From Salvia splendens (taxonomy: Eukaryota; Streptophyta; Magnoliopsida; Lamiales; Lamiaceae): DNA of 64,000 bases. The stretch spans positions 11,942,729 through 12,006,728 of the forward strand of contig NC_056038.1 in assembly GCF_004379255.2 (NCBI RefSeq), written 5' to 3'. Position numbers and translations under genes: made by a program. This document shows, in pieces, positions 1 to 12,099 of the stretch. How positions within the stretch are numbered: position 1 is the stretch's first letter; each line of letters opens with the position of its first letter. The notes below the pieces were generated by a model that did no database searches, had not been told where the DNA came from, and was given only the letters and a program-made list of their open reading frames with translations.

Positions 1-485
1 TACAGTACAGTGTTTCATCAGATCATGCAAACCCCAGAAATAAAGCACTTTCCTATTCACTTATTCCTACTACTACCACAAACAATAAAACTCAAATGCT
101 CCCAAACTATAATGCATGCTTGCAAATTTAACTCAGATTTTTCCAATAATGTTACAAGTCCAATTATATTCAATTTTAATTATAAATTGTTTAGCTCAAT
201 ATTGAACAGTTGTTTAGTTCTTTGCTTTTTTGTTATAATAAATTAACAGAAATTTTAAGACCGCGCGCGCGTCAGTAAAACACACTCAAATTTGCTCTCT
301 AATATTTTAATATAGTTTTTTTTTAAAAATCCCATTCGTTAGCACTTTAAATGAAGTAGTACTAAGATTTTCAAGGGAAAGTAAAGAAGAGAAGTTTAAA
401 AGGGGTGTCCTCTCCCTACACCCCAACCACAAACCTCCAACTCCAACTCCAACTCCAACTATAGCTATCACCATATCATCAAGAA
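1..485 (+). promoter_or_regulatory. Upstream region and 5' leader of the FLO/LFY gene
   Basis: No coding region is evident here. The first 240 bases are AT-rich. A short CG-alternating run lies near 263-272, and the last 70 bases before the start codon are C-rich with a repeated CAACTC motif, as in a plant 5' leader. I could not assign a TATA box or a transcription start with confidence. Confidence 0.4.
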
Positions 486-2335
486 ATGGACCCTGATGGT
501 TTCTCGGCGAGTATGTTCAAGTGGGGCAGTCTCACCCCTCCTCCTCCTCCTCCGCGGGAGCTGGGCGGGTTGGAGGAGCTTTTCCAAGCGTACGGGATAC
601 GCTATTTCACAGCTGCTAAGATAGCCGAGCTTGGTTTCACCGTCAACACTCTCTTGGATATGCGAGACGAGGAGCTTGACGACATGATGAACAGCCTCTG
701 CCAAATTTTCCGCTGGGACCTCCTCGTCGGCGAGAGATACGGCATCCGTGCTGCCGTCAGGGCCGAGCGCCGCCGCCACCTCCTCTCCGCCGACGCGTCC
801 CACGTTCTCGACGCGCTTTCCCAAGAAGGTCGGGTCCTTTTTTTTTTTTTTGAACACTAGCATTAGAAATGGGTCACTTGCCACTTAAAAGGCCTTATAA
901 GGGGAAGGTTATCCATAGTTATATAGATGAGCTAGGATCATTATCAATGGGAAAATATTTAGGAGTTTTAACAAAAACCCTCAATTTTGTCTTAACTTGA
1001 TAATGATCTGTTTTATGACTATGGTTGCATGTGCATGAAGAAAATAATGTGTGGCTTTGGGTGGGGTGTAGGTTTATCGGAGGAGAAGGAGGCGGCAGGG
1101 AGCGGAGTGTGGGAGATGGTGGTGGCGAAGCAGAGGCGGAGGTCGAGGATGGCGTCGATGGACGAGGACGACGCGGATGAGACCGGGGACGATGGAGGGA
1201 ATGAGCGGCAGAGGGAGCACCCTTTTATCGTGACGGAGCCGGGGGAGGTGGCGCGTGGGAAAAAGAACGGCCTCGATTACTTATTCCATCTGTATGAGCA
1301 ATGCCGCGATTTCTTGATCCAAGTCCAAAACATAGCCAAGGACGGAGGAGAAAAGTGTCCCACCAAGGTAACTCATGAATAACTTTTCAATCAATTCATG
1401 CTCCAATTAATTATCATTGTTGTTGCTATTTTATTAAGCCTGGTTTTTGATTAAAAATGTTGGTATGTAGGTAGAATGGAGTCGTATTTTAAATTTGAGA
1501 AAAAGAATTAGTAGTACAAGGTTGGGAGTAATAAAAAATTGATAATATTGTGGAAGTGAGAAATAAGTTTAGGATTGGGCTTAGGGAAAAAGGGCCTGAT
1601 TAAGTCAGGTTGCAGAAGCAGGTGTCCACATGAGAACTCGACAGGTTGCGTACGGAACTGCTGGGCCTCTCTGCAACAAAAATAAAAGGGCCCAAACAAG
1701 AATCAATTCAATGCACATCAATCCATAAAACGCAGATTACTGACACCTGTTTCTCTGTCTGTCATTGAAAATCATAACCCTTCCCATTCCCCCCTAGGGT
1801 TATACAGTCATAATAATTGAAAACATAGAAAATGTAATCTGATTAAACATAAAAAAAAATTCATAAAAATAAAAATATAATGTGTGGTGAAAAACGTTTC
1901 ATAAATAAAAGTGGACTAATTTCGAGAAACGAACTAAAATGACAAAAATAAACGGTTTATGACTGGCAGGTGACAAATCAAGTGTTCCGGTATGCGAAGA
2001 AGGCGGGAGCCAACTACATCAACAAGCCGAAGATGCGGCACTACGTCCACTGCTACGCGCTGCACTGCCTGGACGAGGAGACGTCGAATGCGCTGCGTCG
2101 CGCATTCAAGGAGCGCGGGGAGAATGTGGGGGCGTGGAGGCAAGCTTGTTACAAGCCGTTGGTTGCGGTTGCAGCGAGGCAGGGATGGGACATCGACGCA
2201 ATCTTCAATGCTCATCCTCGCCTCTCCATTTGGTATGTCCCCACCAAGCTCCGCCAGCTCTGCCACGCCGAGAGAAGCAGCGCCGCCGCATCCAGCTCCA
2301 TCACCGCCGCTGGAGTCGATCATCTCCCCTTCTAG
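486..2335 (+). CDS. FLO/LFY: FLORICAULA/LEAFY transcription factor (three exons)
   Basis: This is the plant-specific regulator of floral meristem identity, a nuclear DNA-binding protein. Exons are 486-828, 1072-1367 and 1970-2335, with GT-AG introns of 243 and 602 bp. Joining them gives an unbroken protein of about 334 residues. Residues about 26-97 ([20 protein letters not shown] through [16 protein letters not shown]) are the N-terminal SAM-like oligomerisation domain. An acidic, variable linker follows. Residues about 160-325 ([57 protein letters not shown]) form the helix-turn-helix DNA-binding domain. Intron positions match the family. The protein is shorter than the usual 390-420 residues because the proline/glutamine N-terminus and both linkers are trimmed; conserved domains look whole. 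The C-terminus GVDHLPF resembles snapdragon FLO, which suggests Lamiales. It is probably functional, although expression cannot be judged. Confidence 0.96.
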
Positions 2336-2539
2336 CTAGTAGTGTATTTATTACTACTACATTTTCTGCCTGAGGTTTGCTTGCTTCATATTTTCGAAAT
2401 TGCAGATTATTAGTAATGCAATCCACTTAAATTAGTTAATCAGTTATTCCCAATCCCAAACTCCCATTCCAGTTATATGTATGCAATTGGTGATGCCTAT
2501 AATGCCGCACTTAATTATTCAACTTACAAATATCCCAAA

Positions 2540-4441
2540 GAGCATCTACAGTGGGATGGATGTTTCGGCGGACATCCCGATGGACTTCCCAAAAACACCC
2601 CATGCCACGTCATAAGGACATCCCACTGCATAATGACGGACATTTCCAAGGATATCTCGACGGACATCAATAATAATAAAAATGCACAAATTCACCAAAT
2701 TAAACAATTTACGGAATTAAACAATTTACGGAATTAAAATTCGACACGAATACGGATGTAGAAAGTGCAATGATAATTTCATTAAATAAAAAAAATAAAA
2801 AAAGTACATTTCAACAAAAAAAGTCTAAACAAATTACATTATAAATATCAACGACGACCCCTCCGCGTCCATAGCTCTTCAATTATATCGTTCTGGAGTC
2901 GAATATGAGCTTGTCGTTGGCGCATGTTGGCAAATGCACGGACTCGATCGGCCTCTTCATGGGGTATTCTCATACTACATTGGCGGTGGCCACGCCGTGG
3001 CTTGGACCGGCAGCATCAACATCATTATTGGCCCAATCAGTCAGTGTTGGACCTTCATCTTCGACAATCATGTTGTGCATGATAATACATGGGTACATGA
3101 TATCAGCGATGTTGTCAATATACCACAGCCGTGATGGACCCTTCACTACCGCCCATCAAGCCTGGAGCACACCAAATGCCCGCTCCACATCCTTGCGCGC
3201 TGCTTCCTGACGACCCGCAAAATAGATCTTCTTTTCTTCTGTTGGGCATCTGATCGTCTTCACAAAGACGGGCCACATAGGGTATGTCTAATCCGCCAAA
3301 TAATAGCCCATATTGTGCTGGTTGTCGTTGGCGACGAAACTGACGGTCGGACCAACACCCATGCACTGGCCCTTGAAAAGGGCGATGACTGGAGGACATT
3401 GATGTCGTTGTTCGACCCGGCTACTCCAAAATACGCATGTCAAATCCACAGCCGGTAGTCAGCTACCGCTTCAAGGATCATCGTGGGATTCTTGCCCTTG
3501 AAACAGGTAGTGTACAGCCCTTTCCAGGCGGCAGGGCAGTTCTTCCACTCCCAATGCATACAATCTATGCTGCCCAACATTATCTGAAACCCGTGCTGAC
3601 TCCCGTGCATATCCATCAGAGCCTGACAATCTTCGGGGGTAGGCTTCTGAAGATACCTATCCCCGAATATCTCCCTAACGCCCTCACAAAAATACTTCAG
3701 ACAATCGCTGGCAGTCGTCTCGCCGATGTGGAGGTACTCATCGAACATGTCGGCCGTACCTCCGTTTGCTGCCTGATTGCGGCAGTGCACTTCTGTATGG
3801 GCGTGTGGCCGGGTTTACCAACCGCATCCTCCCTCATCCTGAAATGCTAGTATTGGCGCTCTAAAGCGCCCACGATACAGAGATTTAGCGGACGATGCAT
3901 CCTAAAACGTCGCCGGAACATGTTCTCCCCAAACTGCGGCTCCGGCGTGAAGTAGTCCTCATACAGCCGACAGTGTGCAGCGATGTGGTCTCGGGGTACT
4001 ATAGTTCAACGATGGATGGGTGAGGTACCTCCGGCTACTGCTGCTGCAAGGCTTGTATCGCGCGATTTATCTCCCTAGACGTAACGGCCCGTAACTATTC
4101 TCTAATTTGCTGACGTACGTCATCAGAAATTCTACCACTACCACCCACACCACTACCACTAGCCATTCTGGATATATAAAAGAAACGTAGAGAGAGAGAG
4201 AAACTTGTTAAAACAAGTGGTGTGAATGAAATGAAGTTCAACGAGCCGTATATATAGAGTTTTTTTTAATGAAAAATCAGGACGTTCGCCGAGACATCCG
4301 TCGTGTCACCGCAATGGCGGACGTCACGACGGACGACTCCGGAATGCCACGGAACTCCGGTGTCCGCAACGCATGTCCGCGTCCGCCTCCCAGCTGCCTA
4401 ATGGCGGACGTCCGCCGGGACGACCGCCGTTGTGGATGCTC
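2540..4441 (-). mobile_element. PIF/Harbinger DNA transposon with degraded transposase
   Basis: The ends are similar inverted repeats: GAGCATCTACAGTGG on the left, and GAGCATCCACAACGG when the right end is read on the minus strand. The right flank is TAA and the left flank AAA, consistent with a mutated 3-bp TAA/TTA duplication. GC-rich subterminal stretches contain repeated GGCGGACGTCC-like motifs. The element holds one minus-strand transposase reading frame (2848-4166) and no ORF1. At 4180-4262 it carries a TATATATA box and leader (around GGCTCGTTGAACTTCATTTC, minus strand) shared with the elements at 7816 and 13018. Confidence 0.88.
2848..4166 (-). pseudogene. PIF/Harbinger DDE transposase (HARBI1-like), broken
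   Basis: Read on the minus strand, the frame starts with MASGSGVGGSG near 4166 and ends with WTRRGRR then TGA at 2848. The clear nuclease blocks are GGTADMFDEYLHIGETT, LGSIDCMHWEWKNCP (first catalytic Asp), LEAVADYRLWIW, a following NND block (second Asp) and RKDVERAFGVLQA (catalytic Glu). Several frame breaks separate these blocks: a stop follows about residue 23, another lies in the region between 3800 and 4000, and frames change near 3400. The protein would catalyse cut-and-paste transposition with TWA target preference, but this copy cannot make a full protein. It is close to the better preserved copy at 40453-41742. Confidence 0.88.
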
Positions 4442-4444
4442 TAA

Positions 4445-4905
4445 ATGACTGGAAAGCTGAATACTTGTCACAAAAATATACCCTCTTTATCCCTTGAATA
4501 TAGTCCACTAACACTACAATAAATACTCCTTCCTTCTGTTTATTAAAAGAGTACATGATAAATTAACAAAATTTGTATATACAAAATTGAATATTTTAGG
4601 TATTTTATATTTGAGTAGTGATAAATTAACAAAATTTGTATATACAAAATATGATATTTTTTAGATATTTTACATTGTAATAAATTTAGAATGATTTATG
4701 AATTTGATATATTACATATTTATCCTTACATGACCATTTAAGAAAGTACTGTATAAGTTTCCAAACTGAATATGTAGTGATTTAGGAAAAGATTAATATG
4801 TCTTCCTCATTGTATCTAGAGATTAATATAATTGCTTAATTTACATGAAGGGTGTAGGCAACGAAATTAAATCTCTGCTTCAATTTTTCAGTATATATGG
4901 TGTTA
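4445..4905. repeat. AT-rich spacer with a 63-bp-period duplication
   Basis: A 32-base segment beginning TGATAAATTAACAAAATT occurs at 4556 and again at 4619. The segment itself contains an inverted repeat around TTTGTATATACAAA. A degraded CTCCTTCC motif at about 4528 hints at an old Stowaway-type MITE end. No gene is visible. Confidence 0.55.
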
Positions 4906-5046
4906 TCTATCTATACATATATAAAAGGGGAGTTTTGGGAATATTTACAAAACTGCAATTTAGATTTAAAAATTATAATCTATAATTAAAACTATTTTTT
5001 AATTACATTTGCCTTAACTATGGCAGTTTCAAAAGTGAAGGTTACG

Positions 5047-5106
5047 GAATATTTATTTCCCTCTTTTATATCATTAGAATATTTATTTCCCTCTTTTATA
5101 TCATTA
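5047..5106. repeat. Perfect tandem duplication of a 30-bp unit
   Basis: Two identical 30-base copies, each starting GAATATTTATTTCCCTC, lie back to back inside the Helitron. The absence of differences implies a recent duplication. Confidence 0.9.
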
Positions 5107-5329
5107 GAATAATAAAGTAAAATAAACTAGACAACAATAATAGAAAAAATATTGTTTGATCGATCCATCTTCATTCTGCCGTTAATTTTATCTTTATTCT
5201 ACAATCAATACTCATAACATATAAATTAATATAGGAATAAGAAGGTGAAAGAGTCATTGAATCAAAAAGACTCTTGGTATACAATAAAATGTTTATAAAT
5301 ACTCTTTACGAGACAATTTTTTCAATCAA

Positions 5330-5660
5330 AATTCTGAAATTCGTCGACCCATGCTCGGTGTTGTTTCAATGGGGGATCAAAAGCCGGGCACGCCAAAATC
5401 AATGCTGAGCAGGAGATAATGATCTCGATTTTGCGTTTGACTGTCAGTCAAGATAATTGAGAAACGACGTCTCTCTCCGTGGAGGAGCTCTTCGACGCTG
5501 GCATGATCGCTGCAGATCCCTAACGTGGTGAGGAGGTTGTGGTCTCAAGTGAGGAGGATAATCCAGGGCTTTTTCTCGCCACTCCATAAGAAAAACAAGA
5601 AGACGACCTCACCGGCGAAAAGAGGAAGAGAAAGAAGGCCGATACCGCGGAAACTCTAAG
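5330..5660. other. GC-richer segment inside Helitron, possible captured fragment
   Basis: Within an otherwise AT-rich Helitron, these 330 bases have balanced composition and coding-like texture, for example around GAGGAGCTCTTCGACGCTGG, followed by a purine-rich run GAAAAGAGGAAGAGAAAGAAG. No frame stays open and I recognise no protein. Helitrons often capture host gene fragments, so this is a candidate, but the origin is unknown. Confidence 0.35.
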
Positions 5661-7815
5661 TTATGTTATTTTATTGAATAGTTTAGACAATCACCTTTTA
5701 ATTTTGTTAATAAATAAAATTGATAATAAATAAATTATTTTTTAATTTATTAAATTGTGTTATTTAATTAAATTATCTTACTTATTCTATGGACCAATTG
5801 ATTTAAACATCTTTAACTTAAAATAAATTACATACTATATTATGAAATTTAATAAATACACTAATTGAAATAATTTAAATCATAAAAATGATACACATAA
5901 TACATACTTAAATCCTAAAAATAAAAAATCATACGCCAAATCGTATGTTTAATGGAGTAGTATATTTTAGTATATAAAAGTCATGTAATTTAATGAAATA
6001 ATTATATATTTAATATAAAGTTAATTAGTACTTATATTTCTGTACATCTTTTTCATTTTGAAAGTTGTTTGATTTTATATTTCTATAATACATTTTTTAT
6101 TTTTATACATTTATGATTTTAGATTTCATACGATAACATTTTTTTTATCATTGCTTAAAATTATTTTACAGTATAAAAACAATGACAAAGATGATTATTT
6201 AAATTAATTAATTTTTGGTTTAATATTATTAATAACAACTATACTAATGTTAAAAAATATATATATAACTCAAAGTAATAAAACATCTAATAATAGGTTA
6301 ATTGAAGATATATCATGCAAAAATACAGTAAAATGATTAATTATTTATATGAAAAATAATTGTGCATCAAATAATAAATGAATTGAATATATACATTTCA
6401 AATTTATCTTATCACATTTAAAATATTCAGATCCTAAGAGAACTCATCTTATCTTATCTCATCCTTTATATTTTGTACTAATAGTAGTATTAGTAAACAA
6501 GTATAAAATTAATTAAAACACATATTCAGAATGTGATCAAATAATATACTTATATAATTAACAAATATATAAGGAAAATATTCCAAAATTTAGTAGATTG
6601 AGAGTGTAATTAATGTTTTTAAATTTATGGCTATATTAATTAGTTTTGTAATGTCAGTATACGCGTATGTCGTGTATATATATAAAGTATATTATTCAAC
6701 ATTTAATTTTTCATCATAAGTTTTTAATTGTATTTTTTTATTTATTGGTGATAGTGTTATATTATTGAATTATATATTTTTTAATTATATGTTCTTGATG
6801 TGTGTTCACAATTTTTATATTAGATATGTAAAAGATTTTCATTATTATTTATGGATTAATTATGATAACTTATTTTTCATTTAATATTTATGCTACATAA
6901 TTATTTGGTATTATATATATTCTGGAAAAAAATATAATGTGCCGTGCATATCACGGGAGAGATACTAGTTATTCATTATACAGCAGTTTCCTCATTATCT
7001 ATATATTTTATGAAACAAAATTAAATACATGTTACATAATACTAGTAAAAAATTAATTATTTTATTATTAAATAATTATTATGATTATAATTACTATAAA
7101 ATTGACTACATGCATATATATTTTTCTCAGTGCTATCCCCAACTAACTAATTATGATTATTAATCGATTTACTTGTATGCGCTATATCTTCAATAAAAAA
7201 TTATGATACAAAACTAAATAGAGAGTATATAATAGTTAAAAATAACTTAAAATGAGTAATAATTATTCATGTCCAGTTATTTTATTTTAAATAAACCTTA
7301 AGATTGTAAATTATAAAAATGAATACATGTATATATACTACTAATTAATTTCTCATTATTAGTGTCATCTAATTAGTTGATGATCATTAAGTCGATTTCA
7401 TTGCATATAATCTTCACATAAAAATTATGAAACAAAATTAAATATTAAATATAATAGTGAAAAAAGTGATAATAGTCATTTGCGTCCAATTATTTTATTT
7501 TTCATTAAATCTTAAGATTGTAAATTATAAAAATGACTACATGCGTATATATTTAATTTCTCAGTGATCATACAACTAATTGATGATCATTAATTCGATT
7601 TAATTGTATACTCTACATCTTCTTCACGCAAAAACCATGAAACGAACTTAAACATGATATACTCCATGATAGTGAAAAAAAATTGATAATAGTCATTCGT
7701 GTCGAATTATTTTATTTTTAAATAAATCTTAAGAATGTAAATTATAAAAATGATTAAATGTATATATTCTTAATTTCCCATTGCTAATACCATCCAACTA
7801 ATTGATGATTATTAA

Positions 7816-8478
7816 GAGCATCTCCAGTAAGACTGGACGTCAAATAGCCCTCACATAGCCTTCACACTGCCACATCATCAGCACTACAATTCTCCTGCCA
7901 CATCAGCTTGCCACATCAACTGGACATCAAATAGCCCTCACATAGCCTTCACACTACCTATCCACATCACTAATAACAATTATATAATTTAATTTACACT
8001 CGTATCAACATACGGAATTTAATTTACGAGACAAATACGGAAAATTCGAATAATAATATTAAAACTTAAAAAGTACATTAATTTTTTAAAAAAAGTACAA
8101 TAATTTTAAAAAAAAGTTCAAAAATTAAAAAGTAGTTGTTCTCCATTGCTCGTTATTGATCTTGAACAGAAAGTAAGGTAGAGAGAGTACTCGTTAAAAC
8201 AAGTGGTGCGAATGAAAATGACGTTCAAAGCGCGTATATATAGTGTTTTCAAAAGAAAAAAAAATAAAAAATAAAATCTGACGCCGGTTTGACGCCGATC
8301 CTGGACCCACAATGGCGCCGTGAGGATCGGCGTCGGAACCGGCGTCATCGCGCGAATCGGCATGGCCATGCCGATTTTGACGCCGATTTCGCCGACGCCG
8401 GTTCCAATGGTTCGGCGTCAGAACCGGCGTCGGCGAAAAATCGGCGTCGCGATTTTGACGGCGTTACTGGAGAGGCTC
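7816..8478. mobile_element. PIF/Harbinger MITE (deletion derivative)
   Basis: Inverted ends GAGCATCTCCAGTAA and GAGCCTCTCCAGTAA are flanked by identical TAA duplications (7813-7815 and 8479-8481). The element cuts one unit of the tandem array: the text before (GATTATTAAG) and after (GTCGCTTTTATTG) rejoins into the array consensus. The interior retains a minus-strand TATATATA box and leader similar to the transposase element at 2540-4441, but no protein. The right half is rich in GGCGTCGG-type subterminal repeats. Confidence 0.9.
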
Positions 8479-9313
8479 TAAGTCGCTTTTATTGTATACT
8501 CTACATCTTCACGCAAAAATCGTGAAACGAAATTAGATATGATATGTAATACAATAAAATAAGTTGATAATAATTATTGTGTCTAATTATTTTTTATTTT
8601 TGAAAAATCTTATGATTGTAAATTATAAGAAAGACTACATGTATTATTTAGTAGTACCTAATTTCTCAGTGCCAATTCGATTAAGTCGATCGATGATAAC
8701 CCAAAACTAATAATCATTAAGTTGATTTTACTTTATACTCTACATCCTCATTCCAAAATCATGAAATAAAATTAGATATGATATATAATAGTGAAAAATA
8801 AAATAAATTGATAATAGTCATCTATGTCTAATTATTTTATTCTTAATTAATTCTTAAGATTGTTAATTATAAAATTAACTGCATGTATATATACGAGTAC
8901 TTTATTTGTTAGTACTATCACTCAAATAATTGATGCTTATTAAGCCGATTTCATTGTATACTCTACATCTTCACACAAAATCTAAAAATAAATTAAATAC
9001 AATATATAGTACAAATAAAAAATAAATTAAAATTTAAAATTTTCATTCGCTTGCAATTACTTTTTTTAATAAATTATTGATTATAAATTATAAAAATGAC
9101 TACATGAATTGTATACTTACTCACTTAATATTATCATTTAACTAAATAACTATCATTAAGTCAATATCCTAGTATACTATACATCTCCATGTAAAAATCT
9201 TGAAACGAAATTAGATATGACATATAATAATATTAAAAATTAAATTAAATTAAATTGATAATACTCATTCTCATTCAAATATTTATTATTAAATAATTTT
9301 TAAAATGTAACAC

Positions 9314-10952
9314 TGATAGGGCTCGTTCCAAGCATGATTTTATGGTGGTTATTATACTAATCAGGGTGTTAATGTTCGAAAAAGTGGATATTTAAGTGTG
9401 CAAGAACTAAGAAGCAACGAAGCGGCTAAATGATGAGTCGACCTAATCAAGTGGGGACAAAAACGGAGAAATTACCCATAACAGGAGCAAACTGATCAGG
9501 CGAGGGTAGAGGGAGCGACTGGACCTGGTAGCTGTGCGAGTGATCGAAAGAAGTCGAAATCAGGAGGCATCGAAGGATGAGTCATAGGAGAGAGAAAGAA
9601 GAATGCATTCCTACGTAAGGGCATTAATGCCAAATCATGAGGGTCTTACCCTAGGGATTGGTGCCCTAAGCCGTCCTATAAATAGAAGAAGAAATGTGGA
9701 AGAAATTATCACTTACAGTCCGCCATCCGTCATCAATCACTTCATATCACCTTCAGCATTAGGAGTTAGCATGGAGCAGCAGCAGGAGTTAAAGTTCTAC
9801 CGCAGCATCACTCGCTTTTTCCTCGTCCGGGAATAAGAGAGTTTAGTTTAAGAAGAAACTCGTTTGTTCATGTTTTGTATAATATCCGAGGGGTTAATAC
9901 ATTTGTTTACTCTGTTTTTCTTCCGGTTATTTTGAGATATTTTGTTGAATCCACTGCTACGTTTAAGTTTCCTCTTAGTTTGATCGTATATTTCAAGTTT
10001 GTTTGTGGTTTACCTTTCGCATCTGAAGTTTGATTGCTGTTTGAGTTGGATTGTTGGAGCTTTTGTGGTTTAAATGGAGTTTGTTGTGAATGCTGGGTTG
10101 GATTAGGGTTTAGGGTTGGATCTGAAGTTTCTAGAATTGGACACTGTTCTGATCATGTTTGGTTGCGTTTAATTGTCGTCAATTTCTTAGATCTAGTGTC
10201 ATAATGTTCTAATCGTTGTTTAACTTTCCAAATTTAGTAGTTTTTAGTTAGATTTAAGTTGATATAAGTTTTACGTACATCAGTTGCATAAAATTGGAAT
10301 AGATACTTTTGTTCTGCTGTAATTTCCGTTCAGTTCGCATGGATCTAGCTCAGATTTATTTTGTGTCCTGTTTTACGTAGATGCTTTGTTTAGATCTGTC
10401 GCAGGTGCTTAGCTAGTTTATTTTGGTTGTTTGGAGAAGAAGAAGGTCGTGGTTTTTTAGAGTAGCAGTCTATGTCAACCTTTTCATGCTTTTCAACTTT
10501 ATTTAGTGTAACGCTCTGAGTCAGTGGTCCCGATTTACTTTATGCAGAGTACTGCTAAGATGTCGAGTTTAGCTGATCAGTCTAAGTCTAGTTTAGTTTA
10601 AGTTGATCAGTTCAACAAAATTTAAGTTGAGTCGTCCAGTTTAGATCGAGTAACTTAACCCACTGTGAAGCGTGGCAGCAGCCCACAAATGTCTCAAACC
10701 CAGTCAAACACCTTCATCTCTATGGGATCGACCCTTACTTCCCTTTGCTAGTTCATAGTATTGTGGGTTAAGGGCTTGAAAAGAGAAGCGAGTTATGTGT
10801 TGTCTGCGCATCCAACGACAAGTTAGATTGGCTAGGAGTTGTCTTGATCCGTTGATCAGCGTTTCTTGATCAGTGTGTGCTATTCTCTTTGTTTCTAAAA
10901 TTTGCGTAAACACAATACACTTGACATACACTCTTGCTCAAATAGCTTTTCA
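9314..10952 (+). mobile_element. Solo LTR, probably Ty3/gypsy
   Basis: The segment starts TGATAGGGCTCGTTCC and ends GCTTTTCA, so it has TG...CA termini, and is flanked by AACAC on both sides (9309-9313 and 10953-10957). A CCTATAAATAG box lies near 9676, as expected of an LTR promoter. No internal domain and no second LTR are present, so recombination between LTRs has probably removed the body. Its start resembles the minus-strand start TGATAAGGCTC of the LTR ending at 25591. Confidence 0.82.
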
Positions 10953-11159
10953 AACACTCATATTTTATACTCCACCCGTCCCACTTAAATAAAGTGATAA
11001 CCTCTACATATATGTTAACAATTTCCTAATCTAGAAGTGTCGAGAAATGTGGAGAGTCCAATAGATATATTTTATCTCCAACAAATATACTTATAATGTG
11101 TAGAATAATCCAGGGATACGTTTCACATGTAGTATTTTTGATAGGATGCCATTTGTCAC

Positions 11160-11335
11160 AATATTTAGCCATATATTGAATATTAAATAAAACATGAGAG
11201 TGTTACATAAAATTATAAATAATAAACTATATGTATATATACTTAATTTCTCAATATTGAATATTAAATAAAACATGAGAGTGTTACATGAAATTATAAA
11301 TAATAAACTACATATATATATACTTAATTTCTCAA
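11160..11335. repeat. Local tandem duplication (~90 bp)
   Basis: Two nearly identical adjacent copies begin with ATTGAATATTAAATAAAAC and run through GAGAGTGTTACAT and ACTTAATTTCTCA. They differ at only a few positions, much less than the surrounding array units differ from each other, so the duplication is younger than the array. Confidence 0.85.
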
Positions 11336-12099
11336 TGTTATCACCTAACTAATTATTGTTCATTAAGTCGATTTCCTTGTATACTTTACAACTTCACACA
11401 AAATTCATAAAACGAACTGATTAATAGTTATTTGAGTCTAATTATTTAATTATAAATAATTATAACAATTAAATTGATAATAGTTATTCTAATTTAAATT
11501 ATAAAAATGACTATACGTACATAAACTTAAATTTTCTTAGTGATACCACCCAATTAATTAATGATCATTAAGTTGATCTTTTTATATTCTACATCTTCAT
11601 GCAAAAAATATGAAACAAAATTAGATACGATTTTTAATAAGTAGTAACAATAAAATGATTATAGTATGCGTACATTTATTTAATTTTCAAATAATTCTGG
11701 AATTGTAAATTAGAAAATGCATTTATATATAATACTTATTTTTTAGCATTATCACCTAACTAACTGATGATAATTAAGTCGATTTTCTTGTATTTCTATA
11801 TCTTCACCCAAAACCTTTAAACGAAATTAGTATTACAGTATATAATAGCAAAAACATAATTTAAAATAATAATAGTTATTTGTTCAGTTATTTGTTATTA
11901 TCATCATCGTCATTATTAATTTCTCTTTACTATAGAATAACTTATTGATGTATAATCACTTTTTGATTCTCTATATTTTCTCTAAAAAATTATGAAATAA
12001 AATTAGATACGATATAGTATAAGAAATTTGATAGTATGATATTGTAAATTAAAATCATAATAGTTAGATATATATTTAAGAAATTTAACGGTATTACTT

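Larger units (their letters stand above)
4910..6969 (+). mobile_element. Non-autonomous Helitron
   Basis: The 5' end is TCTATACATATATAAAAGGG preceded by A. The 3' end has a short hairpin (CCGTG, five-base loop, CACGG at 6943-6957), then a few bases and CTAG followed by T. This is the classical Helitron arrangement: 5'-TC, a subterminal 3' hairpin, CTRR, and insertion between A and T without target duplication. The same 5' end appears on the minus strand at 16832 and 19531. No Rep/helicase frame is present. The interior is mostly very AT-rich, apart from a mixed-composition segment at 5330-5660. Confidence 0.8.

Noticed and set aside
468..884. Minus-strand open frame of 138 codons over the first FLO exon
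   Set aside because: Antisense shadow of a GC-rich conserved exon; composition and lack of any known domain do not support a gene.
9603..9836. 77-codon frame in the solo LTR
   Set aside because: It lies in the promoter/leader part of an LTR and has no domain; likely chance.
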